This document shows, one piece after another, positions 1 through 11,299 of a stretch of 64,000 nt of DNA. The stretch comes from Larix kaempferi (Eukaryota; Streptophyta; Pinopsida; Pinales; Pinaceae), in contig BSBM01001662.1 of assembly GCA_027924585.1 (NCBI GenBank), forward strand, positions 682,001 to 746,000, read 5' to 3'. A model generated the notes under the pieces. That model ran no database searches and was not told where the DNA came from. It saw nothing but the letters and a program-made list of their open reading frames with translations. Made by a program: the position numbers and the translations under genes. Each line of letters opens with the position of its first letter. The first letter of the stretch is position 1.

Positions 1-124
1 CGATTCTGGCGACTACGGGCATTTGCAGGATCTGATGATCGAAGTCTATCTCAGGACATTTCACAATAGAACATCTGAAACTAAGAAAAATATTGATTAT
101 TGAATCCAAGGAAGAATGCGATCG

Positions 125-560
125 GATCTTAGTTTCGAACGCTGCCATTAAAAGCGCAGAGTCGATACGATTGTGAGGTTGATACGAAGCTCAATCATGA
201 AATGTAAATCCAGAACGGAAGTCTCAGGCAATAGAAATCATAAATTATTGACCATAAACTGGAGATGGAATACTGCCATTAGAAATGCAGAGTCGATCTA
301 AGCGTCGGTCAATACGAAACTCCACATGAATTATAGATCTCGAACGGAAGTTGCACGCAAATAAAAAAAAACTATAAATTAATGCCCAGAGGCTAGAGAT
401 CGAATGCTGCCAATAAAATTCAGAGTCGATCTAAGCGTAGGTCAATACAAAACTCTATATGAATTATAGATCTGGAACAGCAGTCGTAAGCAAATAAAAG
501 CCATAATTTATTGCCCAGAGACTAGAGATCGAATGCTGCCAATAAAATGCAGAGTCGATC
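125..560. repeat. Tandem repeat, ~130-bp unit, three copies plus a partial
   Basis: A unit carrying the phrase CTGCCA-T/A-TA-AAA-GC-GCAGAGTCGAT recurs with its CTGCC at about 142, 273, 407 and 536, giving spacings of 131, 134 and 129 bases. Each unit also contains a CAATACGAAACTC-like segment, an ATTATAGATCT-like segment and a GGAACGGAAGT-like segment in the same order. Copies are clearly diverged from each other. No coding frame runs through the array. It could be a small satellite or the subrepeat of a larger element that starts before the window. From 561 to 979 I see no recognisable gene; a 62-codon frame at 643-831 has no support. Confidence 0.8.
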
Positions 561-979
561 TATTGACAAGATGTAGTGGCAGGAGGAGAAATAGGGCAGG
601 TCGGCCTCTGATCGTCAAACTGAAACGGATAAATTGCCCTAATTGATACAGCCAGATTCCGCACTTCTTTCCCAGATTGAACTGGTTCGTTCCAATTTAA
701 ATACTGAGACAGAGGAACATACATTTCTAAATGCTATAACACAGTTTATGACGTCTAATAAAATCAATTATTTGCAAATACAGTATTCGGATCTATCACT
801 GATTTTCTTATTTCTACAGTGCAGAAAATAAATCTCTATGTGATTCCATAGACAACAGTATATCTTAATTAGACTCAAGATCAAACTCCACAGTTTTACA
901 TTCACGCTATGCGAAGGACATAAAACATTTAATTCACAAACATTTTTCTGAATCAAATAAAATATACAAAACAAAGGGG

Positions 980-1315
980 TTACCTCTCCTGTAGTCGCTG
1001 GAAGACGTTCTCTCCGGTAGCCTCCCTCCTTTCGAAGGTTGTGTTGAAATTGGCCCTCAATGTCCTACTGCTGAAGATCTCGATCATTCACCGGCGGACA
1101 CCTCGGTAAACCACCCTACCAGTCCGGAAGTACTCTTCTTCTTTCTAGTCCCCCGAGCTAATCGGGCTGTAGAGTTCACACAGTAATCGAGAAATCCAGC
1201 TTGGGATTCCCCCAACCAAGATTTCCAACCAAACCCTCAATAGCAGCAAGTCTTGAGGCAATTCAAAATTACGATAGTCAGGGTCTGGGTGCCTTACCCA
1301 TTCTCCATGCCTTCC
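980..1315 (-). pseudogene. Decayed coding frame, unrecognised protein C-terminus
   Basis: Reading the minus strand from 1315, one frame stays protein-like for about 110 codons to a TAA at 982-980. It is interrupted only by a TAG (after PISSGD) and a TGA (after YRGVRR). The conceptual protein contains HPDPDYRNFELPQDLLLLR, then GGIPSWISRLLCELYSP, then the C-terminal stretch FNTTFERREATGENVFQRL. The composition is balanced, unlike the surrounding AT-rich DNA, and the two stops are each one transition away from CAG and CGA. I do not recognise the family. It may be the 3' end of a transposon gene. No start codon can be chosen, because the frame opens after a TAA at 1318-1316. Confidence 0.4.
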
Positions 1316-1560
1316 TTATAAAGAAAAATCTCATGATACACATGTCACTTCATGCATAAATAATTATTTAATTAATTATTTAATTAAAAACAACTCACCC
1401 ATCCAATTGTCAGTTTCTCTAGGAGATGCACCAACATCCCTAAGTTTGCTCATGTCTGTCCCCCAAATATTTTACTTAACTCCTAGCTTTTAGTTGACTA
1501 GATGTTCATGTTTAGGATTCTACTTTGCTCCTAAATAGTGGGTTATATTATTTTAAATGC

Positions 1561-3320
1561 TCAATCCATTTTATACTAGTATATACACTAGTGTATATAC
1601 TTTATATATATATATACAATTCAAATACATTGAGAATCAAAGAGGTGCCGAAACCCTCTAAATATTGTATATATTATTTGAAAACTAGTGTGTATCTTGT
1701 ATATAAACTAGTGTGTATATACATTGGTGTATATACAAATATATATACTGGTGTATATATTAGTATATACTTATATATAGACTAATATATACACTAGTGT
1801 ATATATTGATATATACACTAGTGTATATATTGATATATACACCTGTGTATATATACTTAAATATACATACACTAGTGTATACCAGTATATATACTTAAAT
1901 ATATACTAGTGTATATATCAGTATATATACACCAATGTATATAATCATTTTAATCTCCTCCTTAATACTAGTTATTATGCATTGGTGTATATACATTAGG
2001 ATATGTACTGATATATACATCGATGTATATACTAGTGTAGGTACTAGTATATACTGGTGTATATACGAGTATATACATTGGTATATACACTGGTGTATAT
2101 ACCAGTGTATACACTGGTGTATATACCAGTCTATACACCACTGTATATATTGGTATATATACACCAGTGTATACATTCGTGTTTACAATGGTGTATATAC
2201 TGATGTTTACACTGGTGTATATACTGGTATATACAATAGTGTATATACCAGTATATACGCTAGTAATTCTGGGCACGGCTGCGTGTTTGACAAAGGAAGA
2301 GGAAGGGGGATCCGCTGCAGAAAGGGGGTGGGTCTAGAGGCAACAAGGGCCTGGAAGGCAAGGCCCAGGCGGCATCAAAGCTCCTTCGAGGGAGGATCCG
2401 GAGAAGGAGAGGCCATGCGGATCCCCCTTCCTCTTCCTTTTCCAAATGCGTAGATTCCAAAACCAACAACAATTTCCCAAGAGGCCATGTAGATCCCCCT
2501 TCCTCCCCCTCCTCCAGATCTCCTTGGAGGAGCTTCGACGCTGCCTAGACCTTCCCTTCCGGGCCCTTGTTGCCTCTAACCATCCCCTTCCTGCAGCTGA
2601 TCCCCCTTCCTCTTCCTTTGTTAAACACACAGCCGTGCCCAGAATTACTAGTGTATATACCAGTGTATACACTAGTGTATACATTGGTGTATATATATTG
2701 GTGTATATATCGGTATATACACCAGTGCATATACTCGTATTTAAATCAGTGTATATATTTGTCTATACACTAGTATATACTTGTACCTACACTAGTGTAT
2801 ATACCAGCATATACCCTAATATATATACACCAGTGTATAGTAACTAGTATTAAGAGGGAGGTTAGAATGATTATATATACATTGGTGCATATATATTGGT
2901 ATATACACTAGTGTATTTTAAGTATATATGCTAGTATATACACTAGTGTATATTTAGGTATATATTACACAAGTGCATATATCAGTATATACACTAGTGT
3001 ATATAGAAGTATATATTAGTATATACACCAGTGTATATATTTGTATATACACACTAGTTTATAGGCATGAGTTTTCAAATAATATATACAATATTTAGAG
3101 GGTTTGGACACCTCTTTGATTATCAATGTAGTTGATTTGTATATATATATATATATATATATAAGGTATATACACTGATGTATATACCAGTATATACACC
3201 CGTGTATATATTGAAATATACACTAGTGTAGGTACCAGTATATACACCAGTCCACTATATACATTGGTGTATATACTAGTATATCCACTGGTGTATATAT
3301 TGGTATATACACTATTCACT
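1561..3320. mobile_element. Foldback-like element: 1.75-kb inverted repeat built of palindromic minisatellite
   Basis: The two halves are reverse complements over almost the whole length, with the centre near 2400-2460. Matching landmarks are: 1617-1710 (AATCAAAGAGGTG, CCCTCTAAATATTG, TTATTTGAAAACT) with 3050-3140; the segment holding CTCCTTAATACTAGTTA at 1946-1980 with TAACTAGTATTAAGAGG at 2838-2870; and the GC-rich block 2265-2460 with 2470-2652. Most of each arm is a degenerate minisatellite of GTATATACACTAGTGTATAC-type units of 20-24 bases, which are themselves palindromic. Translated frames here are only repeats of Tyr-Thr-Ser/Gly-Val and I do not call them genes. No target-site duplication is obvious at the edges. 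Foldback transposons or a duplicated inverted satellite are the main explanations. Confidence 0.7.
2265..2652. repeat. GC-rich inner stem of the foldback element
   Basis: The block from TAGTAATTCTGGGCACGGCT at about 2261 is repeated as its reverse complement ending near 2652 (AGCCGTGCCCAGAATTACTA). The paired stretches share GACAAAGGAAGAGGAAGG, GATCCGCTGCAG/GATCAGCTGCAG, TAGAGGCAACAAGGGC and GGAGCTTTGATGCCGCC/GGAGCTTCGACGCTGCC. The stem is about 180-190 bases with scattered mismatches and a short spacer near 2450-2475. It is strikingly GC-rich compared with the flanking TA-rich arms. A transcript crossing it would fold into a long, mismatched hairpin. Confidence 0.75.
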
Positions 3321-3339
3321 CTTGTAAGCATCCCTTTCA

Positions 3340-3743
3340 ATTAGAGAACCAACAAAAGCAGATCGGGTGCCATATACATATCCAGAGCGGGGACAGAGTG
3401 CTATTGAGATGACTTGCGAATAATGATGTCGAGAAAGTGTTTACAAACTTACATGATGGTCCAATAGGTAGAAATTTATTTGAAGATATCACTGTGCAGA
3501 TATTCGAGCTTAGATGGTTAGCTTCAAAGGAATAGGGAGTGTGTAGAAATAAGGTTGAGTGACTTGACTCACAACCCAATTATGAACCGGGAGGCACAAA
3601 ATAGACGGATTTCAATTGATGAGATGCAAAAGACTCTTGCTTACCGAAACTTCAACCGAGTGCCTAAAGGGTTAAACGATGACGCTTTTTTCCAAATGAA
3701 ATACGGGGATGATAAGTGCGATAAGTTGAACAGAATGGTATAA
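3340..3743 (+). other. Unrecognised protein-like segment, ORF 3555-3743
   Basis: DNA between the foldback element and the next AT-rich spacer has a more even composition. A 62-codon frame at 3555-3743 reads as a plausible soluble protein (MSDLTHNPIMNREAQNRRIS at its start, ending in DDKCDKLNRMV). The apparent start is TTG, so this is probably the tail of a longer, broken frame. I do not recognise it. A transposase or captured-gene remnant is possible, but no motif proves it. Confidence 0.2.
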
Positions 3744-4552
3744 AATTCAAGACATGATGATGCTTTTAACGAGAAATGGCTAATCTTTGAGACATGACAC
3801 TAATTGGACTATTGAAATAACCCATTGAATCCTTGAGGGGTACTACAACTCACTGAATTTTAACATTGTAGATGGATTCAGAGACCCCAAATTTAGTAAA
3901 TTTTCAATTTCATTGTCAAAATTGCAATATTCCATTGTCGGAATGACAACTAATAATGGCCAAATAAATGACCAATTCATATTCTTAATGTTATTGTTAT
4001 GTGGTCATTTTTAGTTTAGTTACTTGTTATTTGGTCGTATATTTTATCATGTAACCCTATTGGTCATTCCTCTGGTCATTTTTATTTGGCTCACTCAAGT
4101 TTGATCATTTATACCTTGAAAAAACTGCGATGACCAAATTTTTTAGTCGCTTGGTCATTTACCTCTCATTTTCTACTATTGATAAGTTCGAATAAGTTTT
4201 GATAAAAGTTTGAGTTATTGTGTGAGATGCGCTTTCTATAGTCTAGTATGAGTGTGAACTTGTAATTCTGTGCTCAATGTGGAGGTTGCATGTGACACTT
4301 TAATAATATTATAAAATATAAAGTAAAAAAATTACAATGTCTTCCCTCACCTAAAGTTCAAAATAAAAAAGATACTTCTTCCTTGTGATCTAGATATGGG
4401 TGTGATCTAGGGAACATTTTCACTATAGAAGTATGAATTTATAATATTTTCAACCACATGTCATATATTAGCTAATTTACTAATTGATATAACTTTTAAC
4501 AATGCAAGTTTGACTATGTCCAATTAATTACTTGGTATGGATATAATAGAAT
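3744..4552. other. Non-coding AT-rich spacer
   Basis: No frame or RNA gene is supported. The tetramer-like word GGTCATTT/AAATGACC recurs several times between 3956 and 4170, including a short inverted pair near 3956-3978 and 4070-4092. This could be the remnant of a small hairpin element but is too degraded to call. Confidence 0.4.
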
Positions 4553-4758
4553 TCATGTTGTATCCTCAATGCAAATAGAGGAAATTTGGTAATTTGGTTG
4601 CATTTTGACAAACACTTGTAAACTACATTGATCTCTAACAACTCTGCATTCAATAAAATATTTCATCAAATGCTTTGCACATGAAATAAGAGAAACATCC
4701 TTGGCATTTTTATTATGAATGAAACCCAAATTACAAGCTCTAATGGCTGCTATGGCAG
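4553..4758 (-). pseudogene. Candidate exon or gene fragment, unrecognised
   Basis: On the minus strand a good splice-acceptor context, TTATTGTGTGTTTTCAG, ends at 4759. It is followed by an uninterrupted frame to a stop at 4555-4553. The peptide begins AAIAAIRACNLGFIHNKNA and continues with SCAKHLMKYFIECRVVRDQC. Its mixed composition stands out from the AT-rich surroundings. No matching second exon is visible nearby and the family is not recognised, so this is either an isolated exon of a dead gene or a captured fragment. Confidence 0.25.
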
Positions 4759-5317
4759 CTGAAAACACACAATAAGTAGATCAAACACCAATAATATGCC
4801 ATGGCTCTTCTACTGCTAATTGGTTGCTCTCCCAGAATGATGCCAAACCAAAAGATGAAGCTCAAGTAAAGATTTGGGATGGATCCTCCTCCTTGTCTAG
4901 ATTGGTGCATATATCACCACCGAAACTAAACCACAATGGGTGGAAGGGTTTTTCGAAACTCTAATGAAAACTCCAAACAAACCCACAAGCAGTCATAAGA
5001 ACTCAATATCAAATCAACATGTCGATAGTGGATGAGTCCCTCCTCTTTTATCCTTTTTTTTAGCCCAATAGCAAGGACAATAGCGTGGGTCATCTAATAC
5101 CACTTTCATAAGAAAAACAACTTTCCCACTTAAGTGGCAACAAATAAATCCCATATATGGTGGCTATAGCCTATGGGAGCCTAATAGGCTACTCAATCAT
5201 TATTGTAGGCAACATCAAATTGAATGGGACATCACAATTTATCTATGTTTACCTCGTTAAAATTTCTATGTTTTTTTTATAATGCTCATGGGGCATTCAT
5301 CTTTGTGATTTCATCTA

Positions 5318-5523
5318 ATAGGATTTTATCACTAGCCTAGATCCATTTTAACTTTGGATCTATCATGAATCGATGGGGATCAAATCCCTCGAAATGCAAA
5401 CTTTTCTTTAAGTTTTTGCACTCTAAAAATAGTTTGAACCTCTATGGATTTGATTCCTATATGTACGTGATAAATTCAAAATTAAAATGGATCTATATTG
5501 GTGATGTTAACTCTAATTTTTAG
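5318..5523. mobile_element. MITE-like hairpin element, ~205 bp
   Basis: Arms of about 85-90 bases pair across a short loop near 5420. The left arm contains TATCACTAGCCTAGATCC, ATTTTAACTTTGGATCTATC and GGGATCAAATCC. The right arm carries the reverse complements, GGATTTGATTCC, GATAAATTCAAAATTAAAAT and GGATCTATATTGGTGATG. The two outer ends read CTAATAGGATTTTATCAC and (complement of the right end) TTAGAGTTAACATCACC, so a TA-type target site is possible. No coding capacity. The flanks, 4770-5317 and 5524 onward, show nothing else. Confidence 0.6.
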
Positions 5524-6750
5524 ACATTTATAAACTTAGGTTTAAATTTATTTTTTATTTTTTAAAAATATTTAATAAATTCAAAGCTAAAATAAATTCA
5601 CATTGTTTATATTTAACATATAACAATAAAAATGATGATATAGAAAATTATCAACACACCTCAAATGAAACATAAAAATATATAATTAATAAATTATTGT
5701 TGTTTTATTTTATCTTTAAAATATTAAAGGTATATAAAACTTTATATGCTAAATTAAATATAAAATCTAAACTCTATAACAAATTTTACAATTATGTATT
5801 ATTCTCAAATTTAACAACTAAATTATAATAAATTTTATTATAATAATAATAATAATAAATTTTAAAAAATAATAAATAATATATACTTTTATGTCAACAT
5901 CAAAAAGTTATAAAACAAGTAAATTATAATGTTTGAATGTTTGAAAAGTCATAAAACAACTAAATTATAATGTTTGAAAGAGCTTAATTATAAATATAAT
6001 GTTTACTTTAAAAAAATCTATTTAAAGGTTCCATCTATCATATACTTTTATTTACATAACACCACATATCACCAAGATAATTATGTGTATTTTTATGATA
6101 AATTTAATATTTAAAAATAATAATAATAATAATAAATAAAATATAATTTTGGGAATTTTTTCATAGTATTAATGAATTATAAAATATAATTTAAATAAAT
6201 ATAAAATTATATGTAATTTCAATAAATATAACATAATAGAGAACTTTAATGTACTAAAACGAAAATTGAAATTGAATATTAAAATAATAATTTTAAAAAT
6301 ATATAAAATGACTATAGTATAATAATTGTAAAAAATTCAATTATAAAAATAATTATGAATTCAATTAAAATGGTAAGATTAATGATTAGAATCATATATT
6401 TTGTTAGGACAAATTGGAAATAATTATTTGTAATGTTTGCAACCTTGCATTGATATGTGATGCATTGTTTAAATTGAGTTTGATTTATGGAGATTGTGAG
6501 CGAGGGTTTCATAGATTGGTTTAATTATGAATTTTATTATATTTTATTCTTTCCATTTTTTATTTAAGAGAAATGCATTTTTGTTGAGACTATTTTCAAA
6601 AATCTTTGAGTGTGAATTTCTATAAGGATTTTAATGGGTGCAATGTTGATGTTGGTTGTAAATTTGTAATGGTTTCAATGGCAAGCCTAAGACTCTACGA
6701 AACATTCGCCATTAACAAGTTCACTTTATCACTTATTGAATGTGTATATC
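5524..6750. other. AT-rich intergenic spacer
   Basis: Long stretches of A and T with short (AAT)n and (TAATAA)n runs near 5838-5860 and 6117-6135. No frame with protein-like composition and no RNA gene was seen. The last bases, 6751-6767, are the left target-site duplication of the LINE that follows. Confidence 0.6.
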
Positions 6751-7044
6751 AACAAAAAAAAAGTATTGGGAGGTTGAACTTAGCTTTCCAGATTGATTAA
6801 CAACACATGATCCACCCTTGTTTTATAATATTGGGGAGCGATTCCAAGCTAGGGCTAGGGTTTTTTTGGTGCGATCCGAGCGGATCTATGCAGGGCGTCA
6901 GTCGGGGCTGCAGGCATGCCTGCCCCCCAGCCGATGGTTGGCGGCAAGCCTCCAGATGGGACCCTTGAGGGTTTGCATCATACAGAGGGCGAGAAGGAAG
7001 CAAGTTCATTATGCATAGAAGGCAGAGAGAATGGAGTAAAGTGA

Positions 7045-8214
7045 CGGCTAGGGCCAGGAGACTGTCTTCCCAAATCCTCAGCGATCCTGGCCATCAAAGT
7101 TCACGCAGAAAAGGTAAGAGAAAAAGTAGAACAATGGAAGGAAAAGGATCAGATTGGCAAATTCATTGGGATCTGGCCCAAGGAAAGAGATCTGGTTAGA
7201 TGGATCAAACAGAATTGGAACCCAAAAGGTCAATATGATCTACATTTAAGTGCCAAGGGTTTCTTCACCATAATATTATTCAATGTGGAAGATCGAGATA
7301 GAGTGTTAGAAGGAGGTCCCTACTTCTTCTTCTCGGCAGGCTTGTATCTCAGACCTTGGAAAGAACGTTTTAACCCTGATGTTGAGGATGTAAAGATTGC
7401 GCCAGTCTGGATCAGTCTCTACTCCCTGCCATGTGAGTTCTGGGGTCTAGAAATATTGCAGGACATAGGAAATACCCTGGGTGAATTTGTTAAAGGTGCA
7501 GAACAAACCAGGAAGCAAACATACATGGCTTGTGCCCGGATCTGTGTTTATATGGATCTTTCCAGAGAATTACCTGAGGCCATCAAGCTGAACTATGAAG
7601 ATGAAGAGTGGTTCCAGCCGATCGACTACGAACAGTTACACTTTAGATGTAGATCCTGCCATGAATATGACCATTTTGTCAGGAATTGTCCTCGGATCTC
7701 TCAACCAACTCCCGCTCCGATTCATGAATCTGCGGGCAATAAGGATAAGGATGGACTTACCTAGGATAAGAACAGAATAAAGAGAAAATCTGGGGATGTT
7801 CATAGGAAAGGGAAAGGGAAGAGTGAAACTAGAACAACTAGCTTGAACTCATTCCAGATCCTGGAGGAGGTGGATGACAAACAAGAGAAAATGCATAAAG
7901 AAAAGGTAGCTCAGATCGAGGAACAACCCGCTGAACCAATTCCCCAACCACAGGATTCTCCCCTGGAGGATCCTTTGGATGCCATGGAGGATGATGTGGA
8001 GGAGGAGGTTGAACTGGGGGATTTGGATCAGGATGAGATTGAGAAGGAGTGCGAAAAAAAGGGTAAGGGATATGTATCCTGCAGACAGCTTGAACTCCTT
8101 CAAGAAGCTATTATCAAGTCCAAAGGATCTCAAAAATTGGAAATCAGGGTTGATGCCCAATCAGGGTTCAAGCGGAAGTCCTCAACTGATGATTTGAAGA
8201 AGGGAATAAAATAA
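7045..8214 (+). pseudogene. LINE ORF1: DUF4283 domain and CCHC zinc knuckle
   Basis: The frame opens after a TGA at 7042-7044 and runs 390 codons with one stop, TAG at 7762-7764. The N-terminal part (to about residue 150) has the DUF4283 pattern of plant LINE ORF1: GFFTIILFNVEDRDRVLEGG, then the W-x4-F-x-P-x8-PVW-x-LYSLP-x-FW segment. A zinc knuckle follows with Cys codons at 7648 and 7657, His at 7672 and Cys at 7687 (CX2CX4HX4C). The C-terminal third contains NSFQILEEVDD and a strongly acidic run, then a basic tail ending KKGIK. This protein would bind element RNA. No ATG exists in frame before 7285, so the original start is lost or lies upstream in another frame. The TAG probably replaced a sense codon. 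Confidence 0.85.
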
Positions 8215-8312
8215 AATAAACAGCACTTAGGAGAAGTAGGTGTGAAGCTAGTTGAATCAAGGCTATACCCAATGATTCGGGAAGCCTTCTGTGAATCCAC
8301 CAGAGTTTCTCA

Positions 8313-9107
8313 ATGAAGGTAATGACCTGGAATGTTAGGGGGTGTAATCATCCCAGGAAAATCAAAGCTATGACAAGGAAAGTTAAGTAGGAGCGACCAG
8401 ATGTTCTATTCCTATAGGAAACCAAATGCTCCTTTGAAACTCTGGAGAAGAATGGACAAAGAATCTGGATGGGAGTGGGGGTTATGGAAACAGATGCCAT
8501 TGACATGGCTAGAGGTATGGCTATTTTGTGGAACCCTCGGTCTATTGTGTTATCCAACTGGAGATCCAATAGGTTTTCCCTAATGTGCAATTCCAGTATA
8601 GTTGACTCTGTGGTGAAAGGAACACTAGCCAACATCTATGGACCTAGTGTTGCTTAGCCAAAAGAAGCCTTTATTCACTTCCTTTCTTGGTTATCTGCTC
8701 ACACTTTGGATGGATCATGGATTTTTGGTGGCGAAATTAACCTGATTACCTCTCTGGATGAGAAAAAAGGTGGACGCAGACTATTGGAAAGATTCCAAGA
8801 AAGGTTTAGGGATATTCTAAGCCATAGTCAGCTGATTGACATTGAGACTGGGAATGGGTGGTTCGCATGGAACAATAAGAGAGGTGGGCCCCATTTCGTT
8901 GCCTCTAGACTGGATAGATTTCTTACTACAGAGGACATAGCTTGTGAAATTGGGGAAGTCAACTCCAGCGTCCTCCCCACTGCTGGTTTTGATCATTGGC
9001 CTATGTGTCTCACGTGGGACCTTTCGTCTAATAACCTACTTAGACCTTTTCGTTTTGAGCAATTTTGGTTGGATCACAAGGATTTTAAGGATCTGGTGGG
9101 CCAGTGA
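8313..9107 (+). pseudogene. LINE ORF2, apurinic-like endonuclease domain
   Basis: The frame starts at ATG 8313 with the family signature MKVMTWNVRGCNHPRKIKAM, followed by ETKCSFETL, GTLANIYGP, SWIFGGEINLI, FVASRLDRFL and GFDHWP. These correspond to the N, E, Y, GGDFN, SxLDR and SDH motifs of the LINE endonuclease that nicks target DNA. GGDFN has become GGEIN and the terminal SDH reads FDH, so catalysis was probably lost. In-frame stops are TAG at 8388, 8415 and 8655 and TGA at 9105. The same frame continues through 9108-9635 with TAG 9126, TGA 9381, TAG 9396, TGA 9570 and TAG 9621; near 9390 it reads IQWL-stop-EGERNTNFFH, the usual plant linker to the reverse transcriptase. Confidence 0.9.
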
Positions 9108-9635
9108 TTAAAGGAACTAGTCCCCTAGGAGGGATCAAGGAGGGATCAATTCCAACAAAAATTGAAGGCCCTGAAGTCCAAGATCTGCACCTGGAATAAG
9201 GAGGATTTTGGTAATATTTTCGAAGACAAAAAACAGTTGATCACAGATCTTGAGCTAACTCAAAAGCTTGGGATATTGGAGGAGGGGTGGAGTGAGGAGT
9301 TGAAAGAGCAGGAGCATAACCTTCTTGAGTGCCTTGAAGCACGTGAGAGGCAGGAGGAAACATTCTGGAAGAAAAAATCTTGAATTCAGTGGCTTTAGGA
9401 AGGTGAAAGAAATACTAATTTCTTTCATAATTCTCTTATCCAAAATAGGCACAAATCAAAAATATTGAAAATGCGTAAATCCAATGGGAATATTGCTGAA
9501 TCCAGAGAAGAAATAGAAGAAGAACTTGTCCATCACTTCAAGACTGTGCTAAAAGAAGACAAGCCTGACTGAAGTCCTGACATTGCCCAGATCACATCTC
9601 TCATCCCATGTCTTGTCACTTAGTCCCACAATAAG

Positions 9636-10841
9636 GTGCTTAATAAGGTTGTAACTCTACAAGAGGTGGAGGAGGCTGTGCACCAAATGGCGTTAGGCAA
9701 GGCTCTGGGTCCTGATGGTTTCACCTCCAACTTCTTTCACCACTTCTGGGATCTCATTAAGGTCGAGGTCCACCAGCTGGTAGAGGAGTTTAGAAGTAGT
9801 GGGGGTGTTTTGAAACATTTCAATGCTACTTTCATGTCCCTAATTCCTAAGGAGGAAGGAGATGATTACCTTAGCAAGTTCAGACCAATTTCTTTATGCA
9901 ATGTGATCTACAAGATCATCTCCATTAAAGTCATTACTAATTGTCTTAAGCCTCTACTCCCCATTCTGATCAGTCCTGAGCAATCAGGATTTGTGGAAGG
10001 GAGACAAATCTTGGATGGTATTATATTGGTCCATGAAACATTACACTCACTCAAGGTTTTGAAGAAACCTGGGATGCTTGTGAAATTAGACATAGCAAAG
10101 GCCTATGATAAGTTGAATTGGCAGTACATGCATGGTATCTTGGAGGCCTTTGGTTTTAATCAGGTTTGGATTAACTGGGTTATGAATTTGGTTTCTACTC
10201 CCTTCTTTTCCATCCTCCTTAATGGATCTCCAACAAAGTTGATACAAGCCTCTAGGGGTATCAAGCAAGGTGATCCTCTATCACCCTTCCTTTTTATTAT
10301 CATGGAAGAAGGTCTTAGCAGACTTTTGCATTCTCGAGCTGATTCTGGAGGAATCAGAGGTCTTAAATTACATGAGGGAATGGAGAAACAGACTCATAAA
10401 CAGTTTGTCGATGACACAATGTTAATGGGGCACCCTTCAGTCCACGAAGCCAAAACGTTCAAAATATTTTTGGATATGTTTTCCAAAACCTCAGGAATGG
10501 AAGTTAATCCCATAAAATCCCAGGTGTTCTTCCTCAATACCCCAGGCATAACCCAACGCAACATCATCCAGATTCTGGGGTTCTCATGTGGATCATTTCC
10601 TTCTAAATATCTTGGTGCTCCCTTGTCAGAAGGTATAATTCGCAAGGTATCTTGGCTTGATCTAGTGGACACGATGAAGAAAAAACTCTCAAACTGGACT
10701 TTGCACACCCTAAAATTTCCCAGCAGGCTCACTCTGGTCAAGTCCATTTTACAGGCCATGCCTGTCTATCTGTTCTCTATTCTCTCTTCTCCCAACTCTA
10801 TCCTAAGGGAAATTCGAAGCATCCAAAGATCTTTCCTCTAG
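9636..10841 (+). pseudogene. LINE ORF2, reverse transcriptase domain
   Basis: This 401-codon uninterrupted stretch is in the same frame as the endonuclease. It contains the ordered RT blocks: GKALGPDGFTSNFF, FMSLIPKEEG, FRPISLCNVIYKIISI, SPEQSGFVEGRQILDGI, LVKLDIAKAYDKLNW, GIKQGDPLSPFLFI and the catalytic box QFVDDTML (FVDD in place of the usual FADD), then SKYLGAPL and RLTLVKSILQAMPVY. It would copy element RNA at the nicked target. The stretch ends with TAG at 10839, and the frame continues afterwards to TGA at 11220 with the thumb region (GWENVCKPKSNGGLGLRDLE). Somewhere in 11220-11320 an indel moves the reading frame by one. Confidence 0.95.
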
Positions 10842-11299
10842 GGTAGCAGGGAAAACAAGGCAAAGTTCACTTTGGTTGGGTGGGAGAATGTTTGCAAGCC
10901 AAAGAGTAACGGGGGGCTTGGCTTAAGAGACCTTGAAATTTTGAGTGAAGTCTACGGGGCAAACATTTGGTGGTGTTGGTGCAATCAACAAGCAAAACCT
11001 TGGGCAAAAATTTGGCACATCAAGTATGCTTGGGACAAAGAAATTGGGCAATTGGTCAGATACAATGAGGTTAAGCAGGGGTCTCACATTTGGATAAAAG
11101 CCTTCGCGGCAAGGCATTTGGTTCAGGATCATTGCTTCTGGGAAATTCACAATGGGGAGGAATCCAACTTCTGGGAGGATTCGTGGAACCAATTCCCCAT
11201 TCTTGGCGTTGACCCCAGATGAAAAACCATAAAAGAAAGAGGAATAGCCACTGGCAAAACAAAGGTATCTCACTACTAGAACCATAATGCTCAAGAATT

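Noticed and set aside
1895-2847. Several overlapping ORFs on both strands within the minisatellite
   Set aside because: Their products are monotonous Tyr/Thr/Val/Ile repeats dictated by the GTATATACAC unit, with equal openness on both strands. No coding evidence.
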